From: Pseudoalteromonas gelatinilytica
Lineage (GTDB): Bacteria > Pseudomonadota > Gammaproteobacteria > Enterobacterales > Alteromonadaceae
Assembly (NCBI RefSeq): GCF_001641615.1
Contig: NZ_LRRU01000022.1
Location: 248,001-312,000, forward strand
Direction: 5' to 3'
DNA length: 64,000 bases
The notes beneath the pieces were generated by a model. The model had not been told where the DNA came from, made no database searches, and saw only the letters and a list, made by a program, of their open reading frames with translations. Numbering within the stretch: position 1 is the first letter of the stretch; every line of letters begins with the position of its first letter. Position numbers and translations under genes: made by a program. Of this stretch, positions 45,939 to 54,234 are shown one piece after another.

Positions 45939-45963
45939 GAAGCGGCCTTTTGTCGCTTTTTTT
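45939..45963 (+). terminator. Intrinsic terminator of the epmC-yfcL operon
   Basis: AAGCGGC / CTTTT / GTCGCTT with one G-T pair, then a T-run to 45963. Confidence 0.75.
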
Positions 45964-46066
45964 ACATATTCACATTACCTTTATTGGGTAATTCCATTAA
46001 CTTAAAATTTACCTCATTGCACAGATGCGTTAAGGTAAAAAAGATATTTTTCCAGGGAATTTGAAA

Positions 46067-47626
46067 ATGAATAACAATAATGATGTGCAGGCACCAAGTG
46101 GTGCAATCGCACGTTTTCTAAATACGATTGAAAGGGTGGGTAACAAACTACCTGATCCGGCGATTATATTTTTAGTCGCAATGCTGCTTATTTGGTTTTT
46201 ATCTTGGCTCTTTTCGGGCACCACATTTGATGCAATCGACCCGCGCACCGGTGAAGCGATTGTAGTGCATAACTTATTAGCAGGGGATTCCCTTGCCACC
46301 TTTTTGTCTTCAATGGTGAAGACCTTTACTGGCTTTGCGCCGCTTGGTGTGGTGCTGGTTGCTATGTTAGGTGTTGGTGTTGCTGAGCATTCTGGCTTTA
46401 TCAATACTGGCCTTAAATTAATGTTAAAGGTTACGCCTAAGCAGCTTTTAACACCGTCTATTATTTTAGTGGCGATTGTCAGCCATACCGCTACGGATGC
46501 GGGTTATGTATTAGTGATCCCACTTGCTGGGGTAATCTTCTATGCGATGGGGCGTCATCCGCTTGCTGGTATTGCTGCAGCATTTGCGGGGGTAAGTGGT
46601 GGCTTTAGCGCAAACTTTATTCCGTCTGGGATTGACCCGTTACTGCAAAGCTTTACCCAAAGTGCCGCACAAATTATTAACCCAGATATGGCGATTAACC
46701 CGCTCAATAACTGGTTTTTCACCTCAGCTTCGAGCTTATTTATTATCTTATTAGGCTGGTATATCACAGATAAAATCATCGAGCCGCGTTTACAAAACAC
46801 GCCACTTGATGGAGATACTGAAGACTTACCTGCATTTGATGAAGCGCGCAGTGATGAAAAACGTGCGTTTTATATTGCAAGTACAGTGATGATTGCTGGC
46901 CTTGCTTTACTTTGGTTTGTTTCGGCCCCAGCAGACTCTGCGATGCGAAGCAGCGATGGCTCATTAACTAATTTCCGTTCACCGTTAATGCAATCAATTG
47001 TACCGCTTATCTTCTTACTGTTTTGGATCCCAGGTGCCGTTTACGGTTTTGCCGTGGGTACCTTCAAAAGCTCTAAAGATATGATAGATGCAATGAGCAA
47101 AGCGATGAGCGGTATGGCTTATTATATTGTTATGGCGTTCTTCTGTGCGTTATTTATTGCTGCATTTAGTAAATCAAACCTAGGTGCATTACTTGCAATT
47201 GAAGGAGCAGAGCTGTTAAAAGCAATGGCACTACCAAGCTCAGTAACGGTGATCGGTATTATCTTTTTAACGGCGTTTGTGAACCTGTTTGTTGGCTCAA
47301 GCTCCGCAAAATGGGCGTTACTAGGACCAATATTTGTACCCATGCTGATGCAACTGGGTATTTCACCTGATTTAACGCAAGCTGCCTACCGTGTAGGTGA
47401 CTCAAGCTCGAATATCATCACGCCACTAATGCCATACTTCCCATTGGTTGTTGTGTACTGTCAAAAGTATGTAAAAGGCACCGGTATCGGCACCTTAATC
47501 GCGATGATGTTACCGTACTCAATCGCCTTCTTAATCGGTTGGAGTATCTTCTTACTCGCGTATTGGGGCTTAGGCATCCCACTTGGCTTACAATCAAGCT
47601 ACGCATACCCAGCCATCGGCTCATAA
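46067..47626 (+). CDS. AbgT family transporter
   Basis: About 519 residues, an inner-membrane transporter with about eleven to thirteen helices. Family pattern: RVGNKLPDPAIIFLVAMLL at the start, SHTATDAGYVLVIPLAG, VSGGFSANFIPSGIDPLLQS, and VGSSSAKWALLGPIFVPML and YRVGDSSSNIITPLMPYFPL near the end. The AbgT family imports p-aminobenzoyl-glutamate in E. coli, and some members export sulfonamides. The real substrate here is not known. ATG 46067 is used; AGGG lies about ten bases upstream. Confidence 0.92.
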   Translation: MNNNNDVQAPSGAIARFLNTIERVGNKLPDPAIIFLVAMLLIWFLSWLFSGTTFDAIDPRTGEAIVVHNLLAGDSLATFLSSMVKTFTGFAPLGVVLVAMLGVGVAEHSGFINTGLKLMLKVTPKQLLTPSIILVAIVSHTATDAGYVLVIPLAGVIFYAMGRHPLAGIAAAFAGVSGGFSANFIPSGIDPLLQSFTQSAAQIINPDMAINPLNNWFFTSASSLFIILLGWYITDKIIEPRLQNTPLDGDTEDLPAFDEARSDEKRAFYIASTVMIAGLALLWFVSAPADSAMRSSDGSLTNFRSPLMQSIVPLIFLLFWIPGAVYGFAVGTFKSSKDMIDAMSKAMSGMAYYIVMAFFCALFIAAFSKSNLGALLAIEGAELLKAMALPSSVTVIGIIFLTAFVNLFVGSSSAKWALLGPIFVPMLMQLGISPDLTQAAYRVGDSSSNIITPLMPYFPLVVVYCQKYVKGTGIGTLIAMMLPYSIAFLIGWSIFLLAYWGLGIPLGLQSSYAYPAIGS

Positions 47627-47636
47627 GGATTAAAGT

Positions 47637-47670
47637 AACAAAGCCTCAGTCATCCAGCGTGAGGCTTTAA
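47637..47670 (+). terminator. Hairpin downstream of the AbgT gene
   Basis: AAAGCCTCA / 11-base loop / TGAGGCTTT, 9-bp stem at the end of the AbgT gene. There is no T-run on the plus strand beyond TTT, so termination is likely helped by the stronger hairpin at 47718. Confidence 0.5.
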
Positions 47671-47681
47671 AAATACTGAAG

Positions 47682-47705
47682 GCTGATAGCTGACGGCTGA
47701 CAGCT
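47682..47705. repeat. Short tandem repeat of a 7-base GCTGAYR unit
   Basis: GCTGATA GCTGACG GCTGACA then GCT: about 3.4 copies of a 7-base unit with two variable positions, between two hairpins in a gene-free strip. Confidence 0.7.
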
Positions 47706-47717
47706 TTACTTTAGACA

Positions 47718-47754
47718 CAAAAAAACCTTGTCACTCTCATGACAAGGTTTTTTT
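47718..47754. terminator. Bidirectional terminator between AbgT and deaD
   Basis: AAAAAAACCTTGTCA / CTCTCA / TGACAAGGTTTTTTT: a 15-bp stem with flanking A/T runs, serving the convergent AbgT and deaD genes. Confidence 0.93.
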
Positions 47755-47771
47755 ATTGCTTAAAGCTTCAA

Positions 47772-49595
47772 TTAGTTCGCAGTGAAGCTCACTGGACGAC
47801 GCTCTTTACGAGGGCCACCACGTTTTTCACCACGATCTTTGAAGTTACGCTTTTTATCACCACGATCACCGCTTGGGCGCTCAGAGCGAGGTGCAGCAGT
47901 TGGCGCTGGACCTTGATCTTGTGTTAAAGACATATTCATTGGGCGCTTACAGATAAACACCTTTTGGAAATGGTCTAACACGTCTTTTGGCATGTTTTGC
48001 GGTAACTGAACCGTACTGTGCGTGTCATGAAGACGGATATCACCGATGAACTTGCTCGAGATATCAGCTTCGTTAGCAATCGCACCAACGATATTTTTAA
48101 CTTGTACACCGTGCTCACGACCTACTTCGATACGGTAAGTATCCATAGGACCCATGTTACGGCTGTTGCGCTCACGTGGCTCACGAGGTTTACGCTCGCG
48201 TCCTTGACGGTCGCCACGCTCAGCACGATCACCACGTTCGTTACGACGACGGTCGTTACGCTCGCCACGCGGTTGAGCTTTAACTTCTTCAACCTTGATT
48301 GGTGATTGTTGCTGCGCTAAACAAAGTAATGCACCTGCTAAGTCTTCAGCACTTAACTCAAGTTTTTCTGCCATATCAGCAGCAACTTGATTGAAGAAAG
48401 TGATGTCTTTGTTTTCAAGAGCAATTGTTAATTTGTCTTGAAGTGCTTTGATACGCTTTTCTTCAACTACTTTAGCAGTCGGTAATTCAACTTGTGCGAT
48501 ATCTGATTTCGTATGACGAATGATATTTTTAAGTAAATAACGTTCGTTATGTTTTACGAAAAGAATCGCTTTACCTGTACGACCCGCACGACCAGTACGA
48601 CCAATACGGTGAACGTAGGCTTCTGAGTCTTGTGGAATATCGTAGTTGATTACTAGGCTTAAACGGTCAACATCAAGACCACGTGCAGCAACGTCTGTTG
48701 CAATAACGATATCAACTAGGCCGTTTTTCAAACGGTCTACTGTGCGTTCACGTGCTTGTTGGTTCATGTCACCATTAAGTGGTGCAGCAGAGAAACCTTC
48801 ATGCTCAAGTAATTCAGCTAATTGTACAGTGTCGTTACGTGTACGTACGAAAACAATCGCGCCATCGTATTGTTCAGCTTCTAAGAAGCGAACGATAGCT
48901 TTGTTTTTGTGTACGTGTGCATTCCAAAATACTTGTTCAACAGTTGATACAGTTGAGTTACGAGCAGAAATATGAACTTGCTCAGGCTCATTCATGTACT
49001 TGCTGCTGATATTTTGAATTTGCTTTGGCATAGTCGCAGAGAAAAGACATGTTTGCTTTTCACGCGGCGTTTGCTCCATGATACTTTCAACATCATCAAT
49101 GAAGCCCATGCGTAACATTTCGTCTGCTTCATCAAGAACAAGGGCTTGTAAGCTCTCAAACTTGATTGTGCCACGGTTAATGTGGTCGATTAAGCGGCCT
49201 GGCGTTGCAACAATGATTTGCGCGCCACGACGAAGTGCACTTAATTGGATGCTATAGCTTTGGCCACCATAAAGGGCTAAAACTTCAACACCACGAGTAT
49301 GCTTAGCATATTGTTCGAATGCCTCAGCTACTTGGATCGCAAGTTCACGCGTAGGCGTTAAAACAAGGATCTGTGGCTGTTTCACAGACGGGTCAATATT
49401 ATTTAGTAACGGCAGAGCAAATGCTGCTGTTTTACCTGTACCCGTTTGCGCTAGTCCCAGTACGTCCTTTCTTTCTAGCAATAACGGTATACATTGAGCT
49501 TGGATTTCAGATGGAGTCTTGTAACCCAACTCTTCAACTGCTTTAAGGATTGCAGGAGAAAGATTTAGAGATTCAAACGTGACTGGTTCTGACAT
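47772..49595 (-). CDS. deaD: DEAD-box RNA helicase DeaD/CsdA
   Basis: A 607-residue cytoplasmic ATP-dependent RNA helicase. All core motifs are present: Q motif YKTPSEIQAQCIP, Walker A AQTGTGKTAA, PTRELAIQ, TPGR, LVLDEADEML, SAT, FVRTR, ATDVAARGLDV and HRIGRTGRAGR. The C-terminal DbpA-type RNA-binding region (YRIEVGREHGVQVKNIVGAI) and an RGG/basic tail (QPRGERNDRRRNE) follow; total length and the tail fit DeaD rather than SrmB, RhlB or RhlE. It assists ribosome assembly and mRNA turnover in the cold. A 147-base leader lies upstream, including the inverted repeat at 49681. Confidence 0.93.
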   Translation of the reverse strand: MSEPVTFESLNLSPAILKAVEELGYKTPSEIQAQCIPLLLERKDVLGLAQTGTGKTAAFALPLLNNIDPSVKQPQILVLTPTRELAIQVAEAFEQYAKHTRGVEVLALYGGQSYSIQLSALRRGAQIIVATPGRLIDHINRGTIKFESLQALVLDEADEMLRMGFIDDVESIMEQTPREKQTCLFSATMPKQIQNISSKYMNEPEQVHISARNSTVSTVEQVFWNAHVHKNKAIVRFLEAEQYDGAIVFVRTRNDTVQLAELLEHEGFSAAPLNGDMNQQARERTVDRLKNGLVDIVIATDVAARGLDVDRLSLVINYDIPQDSEAYVHRIGRTGRAGRTGKAILFVKHNERYLLKNIIRHTKSDIAQVELPTAKVVEEKRIKALQDKLTIALENKDITFFNQVAADMAEKLELSAEDLAGALLCLAQQQSPIKVEEVKAQPRGERNDRRRNERGDRAERGDRQGRERKPREPRERNSRNMGPMDTYRIEVGREHGVQVKNIVGAIANEADISSKFIGDIRLHDTHSTVQLPQNMPKDVLDHFQKVFICKRPMNMSLTQDQGPAPTAAPRSERPSGDRGDKKRNFKDRGEKRGGPRKERRPVSFTAN

Positions 49596-49680
49596 TAATA
49601 CGCCTCAACGAATTTAAAGAGGCGCGCATTGTATAGGAAATACAAGGCAATTGCTTGTATAAATTACAACTAATTTGTAT

Positions 49681-49733
49681 GTGGTTGATGTTGGTCATAA
49701 TTTAATCAGTTTAAATTTGCCAAAATCAACCAC
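49681..49733. repeat. Long inverted repeat upstream of deaD
   Basis: GTGGTTGAT (49681-49689) pairs with ATCAACCAC (49725-49733) and TTGG (49691-49694) with CCAA (49720-49723); the single G90/A24 position is unpaired, with a loop of about 25 A/T-rich bases. Between deaD and grxA. There is no T-run, so it is not a standard terminator. Confidence 0.75.
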
Positions 49734-49742
49734 GTTTACAAT

Positions 49743-50006
49743 TTATTGATATAACCCTAAATTTTCTTTAGCGTACGCTTCGAATTCAGTGAAGCCACCA
49801 ATGTGGGCTTGGTCAATAAAAATCTGTGGTACAGTTGGGCAAGGTTTGCCAGCAGACTGTTCTAAATCTGCTTTGCTGATACCTTCTTTAATGATATCGA
49901 TGTAACGGTATTTAAAATCGTCACGCTCGTTAGCTAGTTTTTCAGCAACGTCTTTTGCACGAACACAGTATGGGCAGCCTTCACGGCCAAAAATTACAGT
50001 TAACAT
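49743..50006 (-). CDS. grxA: Glutaredoxin 1 (GrxA type)
   Basis: An 87-residue glutaredoxin. It opens MLTVIFGREGCPYCVRAKDV with the CPYC disulfide site at Cys11/Cys14 and has TVPQIFIDQAHIGGFTEFEAYAKENL; E. coli GrxA (85 residues) differs little. It reduces disulfides in proteins such as ribonucleotide reductase using glutathione. The ribosome site is GAGGAG before the ATG. Single gene. Confidence 0.94.
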   Translation of the reverse strand: MLTVIFGREGCPYCVRAKDVAEKLANERDDFKYRYIDIIKEGISKADLEQSAGKPCPTVPQIFIDQAHIGGFTEFEAYAKENLGLYQ

Positions 50007-50124
50007 ATCGCTCTCCTCGATGTGAATGTGTTTATCTGGTTATCATCTTAACGAATTAAATGAATAAAAACAGTGCATAAAATCGATTGCTCTGTTCTGT
50101 TTTTTCTCATTATTAGCGATTGAG

Positions 50125-50643
50125 CTAATCAAGCGTTCGCATTCTAAGACCCAGTTCTGTTGAGTAACCCATAGAATGTGCAGTAATGGCCAATTGCTCA
50201 TCAATAACATAATAAGTTGGGTAAGCACTGATTTTGTAATCTTGACCTGTACTTTTACTGCCAAGCAATACAGGCATAGTCAAATCGAGCGAATCCGTAA
50301 ACTGTTTAACTTCGGCAATGCTTTGGTAATCGAGAGCAATCGCTATCGCATTAAGCTTACCTTGCTGATAGGCGGTCTCTAAATTCGGCATACTGTAACG
50401 ACAAATTGAGCACCATGGCGCAAAGAAATACACCACTGTTTGCTTGCCTTGTAATTGTGCAATGGTCATCCGCTCTGTCTGATCTTTTAACGTGGCTAAA
50501 TTAAAATAAGGGGCAGGGGTTTTATCAGTTGAGAGTAAATTTCGTTGTTGAAATAAGGTTACGGCATACACAATGACCGCCATTAAGACGACATTTTTTA
50601 GCACACTGATAAATTTTTTTAAAAAAGTTGGATTTTTTTTCAT
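50125..50643 (-). CDS. TlpA/ScsD-like membrane-anchored thioredoxin-fold protein
   Basis: A 172-residue protein with a membrane anchor at about 13-30 and a periplasmic thioredoxin fold. The active site is APWCSICRYSMP (Cys78, Cys81; CSIC), a variant of the usual CxxC. It carries PVLLGSKSTGQDYKISAYPTYYVID with the cis-proline. Such proteins act in disulfide handling or cytochrome assembly; the neighbours (grxA) do not decide. The start ATG has a weak ribosome site. Confidence 0.83.
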   Translation of the reverse strand: MKKNPTFLKKFISVLKNVVLMAVIVYAVTLFQQRNLLSTDKTPAPYFNLATLKDQTERMTIAQLQGKQTVVYFFAPWCSICRYSMPNLETAYQQGKLNAIAIALDYQSIAEVKQFTDSLDLTMPVLLGSKSTGQDYKISAYPTYYVIDEQLAITAHSMGYSTELGLRMRTLD

Positions 50644-50751
50644 TGTTATTTTGTACGTGTTTAGCCCTTTAAAATCAACTTATTCAGACCCGTTTGAGGG
50701 TGTTTAAATTTCATTTAATTTAAAAAAATTGCAATTTTTTTTGCTAAAAAT

Positions 50752-50778
50752 CTTGAAAAGATTTTGCCCGCCCATAAA
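50752..50778 (+). promoter_or_regulatory. Sigma-32 type heat-shock promoter of ibpA
   Basis: CTTGAAA (50752-50758), 11-base spacer and GCCCATAA (50770-50777), a close match to the heat-shock consensus CTTGAAA-N11-16-CCCCATNT. The leader to the ATG is then about 130 bases. Confidence 0.7.
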
Positions 50779-50885
50779 TAGTTTAGTGAGGACGCCTGAT
50801 GGGTCCCAATCAAACTAAAGTAATTGAAATATATAGTATTAATTTAACTTTGTTAGCGCTGGTTCAAAAGAAGAGTACTAACAAA

Positions 50886-50908
50886 ATATCGCTTAAATAT
50901 GAGGATAT
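50886..50908 (+). promoter_or_regulatory. Possible temperature-sensing hairpin at the ibpA ribosome site
   Basis: ATATC (50886-50890) can pair with GATAT (50904-50908), partly covering the GAGGAT ribosome site that precedes the ATG at 50913. The stem is short and A/U-rich, which would open with heat. ibpA leaders often carry a ROSE-type thermometer, but this pairing is only suggestive. Confidence 0.35.
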
Positions 50909-50912
50909 AATT

Positions 50913-51359
50913 ATGCGTACAGTAGACTTATCACCACTTTATCGTTCATTCATCGGTTTCGATCATTTAGCATCATTAATGGATGCGGCAGCACGCACAG
51001 ACAAGCAGCCAAGTTTTCCTCCGTATAACATCGAAGCACTCGATAAAGACAAATATCGTATCACTATGGCCGTAGCAGGTTTTAGTGACAGTGAGTTGAC
51101 CATTGAGTCAGAAAACAACACCTTAAAAGTTAGCGGTACTAAAGCTGATAAACAAGATAATGCGGAACGTAAGTTTATTCATCAAGGCATTGCAGAGCGT
51201 AACTTTGAACGTAAGTTCCAGTTGGGCGACCACGTTAAAGTACTTGGCGCTGACCTTGAAAATGGCTTACTAAGTATCGATTTACAACGTGAAATTCCAG
51301 AAGCACTAAAACCACGTAAAATCGAAATCGGTAACGGTAAATTACTCGAAAATAAGTAA
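50913..51359 (+). CDS. ibpA: Small heat shock protein IbpA (Hsp20)
   Basis: A 148-residue alpha-crystallin domain protein. It starts MRTVDLSPLYRSFIGFDHLA as in E. coli IbpA (the ATG at 50913 has GAGGAT upstream; the frame extends to 50799 but that part is the leader). The alpha-crystallin region is about 35-130, with NIEALDKDKYRITMAVAGFS and ENGLLSIDLQREIPEALKPRKIEI. It holds unfolded proteins in aggregates for later refolding by DnaK/ClpB. Only one copy is seen; IbpB is not in the window. Confidence 0.95.
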   Translation: MRTVDLSPLYRSFIGFDHLASLMDAAARTDKQPSFPPYNIEALDKDKYRITMAVAGFSDSELTIESENNTLKVSGTKADKQDNAERKFIHQGIAERNFERKFQLGDHVKVLGADLENGLLSIDLQREIPEALKPRKIEIGNGKLLENK

Positions 51360-51392
51360 TTTCCAACAGCATTGTTTCCCCTAGTTAGTTTT

Positions 51393-51418
51393 GCCGCCTC
51401 ATCTGAGGCGGCTTTTTT
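51393..51418 (+). terminator. Intrinsic terminator of ibpA
   Basis: GCCGCCTC / ATCT / GAGGCGGC then six Ts. The convergent gene ends inside this hairpin: its stop codon TGA is at 51401-51399. Confidence 0.92.
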
Positions 51419-51923
51419 CGTTATGCTTTGCAATTAATTCTGCTTGCATCGTCTTTAAAGCCGAAATTTTATCGACGGCTTCATTAAGCTTATCTTCTGA
51501 CAATCCCGCTTGCTTACCACGTTCTAAAAGGGATTCGAGAGTAGCAATTTTACTTTCTGCGGCATCAATAAAGCGAAGCTCTAGTTCAGTTTGCTGCGCT
51601 TGATGATATTTCTGATATGCTTTGTGATCATTAAGATCACCTGTAAACCGCTTTGCTTGCTGGGGCTGCTTTGCAATAGGGGCTATATAATCAGGTGTGG
51701 TGATTATCGCTTTGATGCTGGCATTGTCGATTTGCTCAATGGCTGGGTGGGCTTGCTTTTCGAGCGTGCTGGTCAGTGCTTGCTGATCATGAACATCTTT
51801 CTTTTCAACCTCAACGGACATCGGTGCTTTTTTAGCTGGCGCTAAACTAATAGGGTGAGTTTGCAGATGAATAACAACGGCAGCGCTGAACAGTACCATG
51901 AGTGCTAAAGCTAACCATTTCAT
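51399..51923 (-). CDS. Signal-anchored helical protein of unknown function
   Basis: A 174-residue protein with an N-terminal membrane anchor or signal (MKWLALALMVLFSAAVVIHL), a proline/lysine-rich linker and a C-terminal helical region with KAYQKYHQAQQTELELRFIDA and DKISALKTMQAELIAKH. I recognise no family. It overlaps the parvulin-like gene by 4 bases and is third in an operon with a phospholipase-like enzyme. The anchor-plus-helical layout recalls steric chaperones such as lipase foldases, but no family motif supports that. Its last codons lie in the ibpA terminator hairpin. Confidence 0.65.
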   Translation of the reverse strand: MKWLALALMVLFSAAVVIHLQTHPISLAPAKKAPMSVEVEKKDVHDQQALTSTLEKQAHPAIEQIDNASIKAIITTPDYIAPIAKQPQQAKRFTGDLNDHKAYQKYHQAQQTELELRFIDAAESKIATLESLLERGKQAGLSEDKLNEAVDKISALKTMQAELIAKHNEKSRLR

Positions 51924-53104
51924 AGCTTAACGCCATGGTGTGTTTGCCACGCCAACCATTGTTGTTGATAGCTGCTTTTGGCTTTTTCAATTGCGATGGC
52001 TTTTTTAGCTTGATAGCGCACGGTTTCGTCATTTGCGTTAAAGTAGCCAAAAGTATGATCATAGCTCATTACTACCACCCATAAACCATTCGGTGAGCGT
52101 ATTACCTCACTCAACTGTTGAGGTTTTTGTGTGAAAGCTAATTGTACTGCCCAATTTCGTTTATGCTCTCGGGTTAAGAGGTTTTTATATTGAGTGTAAA
52201 TATCGGGCTGATTTAATTGCTTTAGTGCGTGTTGTATTGAACTTGTTTCTGCTTGCTTTCTAAATGCTAACGCTGCTTCTCTTTCGGTAAATTCGCCGCC
52301 ATGGGCCTTAACCGATTTTAGATAATGAAATTTTTCTTTGTGTTGTTGGTAATATTGCTGGATTTCAGTGCCAGTTACGGTGCTTTCTAAGCGAGTTAGT
52401 ACTGGGCTATCAACATGCATAATACCTTTTATGCCTAGCCAGCTTTGAATTGAAGGTCTTAAAATATCGCCCATGGCGATAGAATAAAGATGGGGTAGCG
52501 AAAGTTGCCGTGTTTGTAAGACTACGTCAGCTTGCTTTAAATGCAAAATAAATTGTCGATGTTTTAAAATTTCGGTTTTGAACAAGTCGCTATCCCCTTG
52601 ATGCAAACGAAAGCGAGTCTGCATAGAAAGAGGCGCAATAAATTCGTACAGCGTCATTGAGTTTTCAAACAAATTGAGTTTAATAGCATTGAACTGTTTG
52701 ATTTGGTTATCACTGTACTGACCATTTAGCGGGTATTGCCCTAAGTTGGTTTTCAGCCAGTGTTTATCAAATGGTTCAAGCCCTGTTGTAGCTGGTTTAT
52801 CGGTGAGATTTAGCTGATGAATAAACAGATTATCTAAGTAGCGCATAACATGGTAATGAGTCGAAAAGCCAACGCTTGCTTGGCGCTCTACAAGCTCTGG
52901 CATGTTTTTCTGTGCGTACTCAAGTAAAAATTGATTTTCGTAAAGGCGTTCACGTGTTTGCTGTTTGCTAATCTCAGGGCGTTGTTCTTTGTAGACCTGC
53001 CACATGAGATCAATTTCAGATTCCGTGTATTGATTAAACGCAGCAACTGCTAGGTTGCTAAAAAGCAAACCTAGCAGTGCTGTCAAAATGTAAAGCCCAC
53101 GCAT
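51920..53104 (-). CDS. Parvulin-like (SurA/PpiC-type) exported protein
   Basis: A 394-residue protein with a signal peptide (about 1-21, ALLGLLFSNLAVA). Helices follow, with SEIDLMWQVYKEQRPEISKQQ and YENQFLLEYAQ, similar to the N-terminal chaperone part of SurA-like proteins. TGTEIQQYYQQHKEKFHYLKSVKAHGGEF and then EAALAFRKQA at about 255-300 resemble the start of a parvulin domain. The isomerase core is degraded and the typical active-site motif is not clear, so a chaperone role is more likely than catalysis. It overlaps both neighbours. Confidence 0.6.
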   Translation of the reverse strand: MRGLYILTALLGLLFSNLAVAAFNQYTESEIDLMWQVYKEQRPEISKQQTRERLYENQFLLEYAQKNMPELVERQASVGFSTHYHVMRYLDNLFIHQLNLTDKPATTGLEPFDKHWLKTNLGQYPLNGQYSDNQIKQFNAIKLNLFENSMTLYEFIAPLSMQTRFRLHQGDSDLFKTEILKHRQFILHLKQADVVLQTRQLSLPHLYSIAMGDILRPSIQSWLGIKGIMHVDSPVLTRLESTVTGTEIQQYYQQHKEKFHYLKSVKAHGGEFTEREAALAFRKQAETSSIQHALKQLNQPDIYTQYKNLLTREHKRNWAVQLAFTQKPQQLSEVIRSPNGLWVVVMSYDHTFGYFNANDETVRYQAKKAIAIEKAKSSYQQQWLAWQTHHGVKL

Positions 53105-54117
53105 TATCGAGCAACCATGGCATGATTAAGTAGGTGAACCACCATTGCAATCGCATGAGGAACCACTTGTTTTGCAGTATCGAGTCGGTCGTAATGATCT
53201 TCTGAATTTAACACGATCCCACCTTGTGCATACGAAAATGCCCCACCTTGGGTTAATAAGGGACGTACATCAGTTGATTGTGTATCTAATGCTGCAAAGG
53301 TCGCCATTGCTTGTGTAACAAGTGCTGGATCATTGAGGTTTTCTTGGTCGTAATAATCATTCACCCAACTTTCCCAGCTTGAGTGATTTAAATCAGAGGT
53401 TGTCCAAGTATGATGAGGCTGGAGTAAATCGGTGGTGTGAAATACAAAACCTAAAATCTGTGGATTTCCGCTTTGTAAGTAACTTTGATACCAGTATTGC
53501 CCTAAGTTATCGATAGGTTGGAATGGCATTTCCTCAAAATCATCATACATGCTGTAACTTGATTGGCTATCTATACGGTAATGGGCTTCAGTAACGCCAT
53601 AGCTATTATATTTTGAAGAGTCAGCATTGAACCAGCCTGTTTCGCCACCTTTACCATCATCTAGGTAATCGCCTTTGAGCCATGTCGCTGCAAGATTATC
53701 AACCGTCCCCCACACCGTCAGCTTTTGATAGTTGTAGCCACCAAAGTCGTTGCCGTGTTGATCAGCACCTTGCGTGTGATTTTGAAAGTGCCAATAACTG
53801 GTGTATTTCACGATACTTTCTGCAGCACCCCAAACTGGTGCTTGTACACAAGAACCTGTAATAGCACCACAAAAAAACGTGTCCTCAAAATCATCGACGT
53901 CATAGGCTGCTTGACCAAGTAGCTCGCCAAGTTGAGTGATAGTCATATTATTTTGCTGTGCATAGCTGGCTAACGCAGCGTATTGTGTTGTGCTTGGGTG
54001 TTGTTGCATGTAATTAACAGCATCAATCACTATACGTTTGTGGGTTTCTTGACTAAACGCATGTACGTTACTGCTGCATGCAACTAAAAACGCTGCGCTA
54101 ATAAGTGTTTTTTTCAT
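53104..54117 (-). CDS. Zinc-dependent phospholipase C-like exported enzyme
   Basis: A 337-residue protein with a signal peptide (about 1-20, ends NVHAFS). It has the His/Asp layout of the zinc phospholipase C / S1-P1 nuclease fold: FSQETHKRIVIDAV at the mature N-terminus, YDVDDFEDTFFCGAI, KYTSYWHFQNHTQG, LGFVFHTTDLLQPHHTW and VPHAIAMVVHLLNHAM near the C-terminus. Metal ligands are plausible but not confirmed by alignment. First gene of the operon and coupled to the parvulin-like gene (1-base overlap). Substrate unknown: phospholipid or nucleic acid. Confidence 0.65.
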   Translation of the reverse strand: MKKTLISAAFLVACSSNVHAFSQETHKRIVIDAVNYMQQHPSTTQYAALASYAQQNNMTITQLGELLGQAAYDVDDFEDTFFCGAITGSCVQAPVWGAAESIVKYTSYWHFQNHTQGADQHGNDFGGYNYQKLTVWGTVDNLAATWLKGDYLDDGKGGETGWFNADSSKYNSYGVTEAHYRIDSQSSYSMYDDFEEMPFQPIDNLGQYWYQSYLQSGNPQILGFVFHTTDLLQPHHTWTTSDLNHSSWESWVNDYYDQENLNDPALVTQAMATFAALDTQSTDVRPLLTQGGAFSYAQGGIVLNSEDHYDRLDTAKQVVPHAIAMVVHLLNHAMVAR

Positions 54118-54234
54118 TGTGTCCTCATAGTGTTATTTAATATGCAGCGCTATTAAAAAAGAGCGTGATTACACTAGAGTGACAGAAAAATTAAACATTT
54201 AATTAACAACTTTACCTATTTTGGTTCTTTGTCA

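Noticed and set aside
50043-50264. Minus-strand 73-residue frame between the thioredoxin-like gene and grxA
   Set aside because: Mostly overlaps the end of the thioredoxin-like gene in another frame; no signal.
50799-50912. Upstream extension of the ibpA frame
   Set aside because: This part is the heat-shock leader; the ATG at 50913 has a ribosome site and matches IbpA at its N-terminus.
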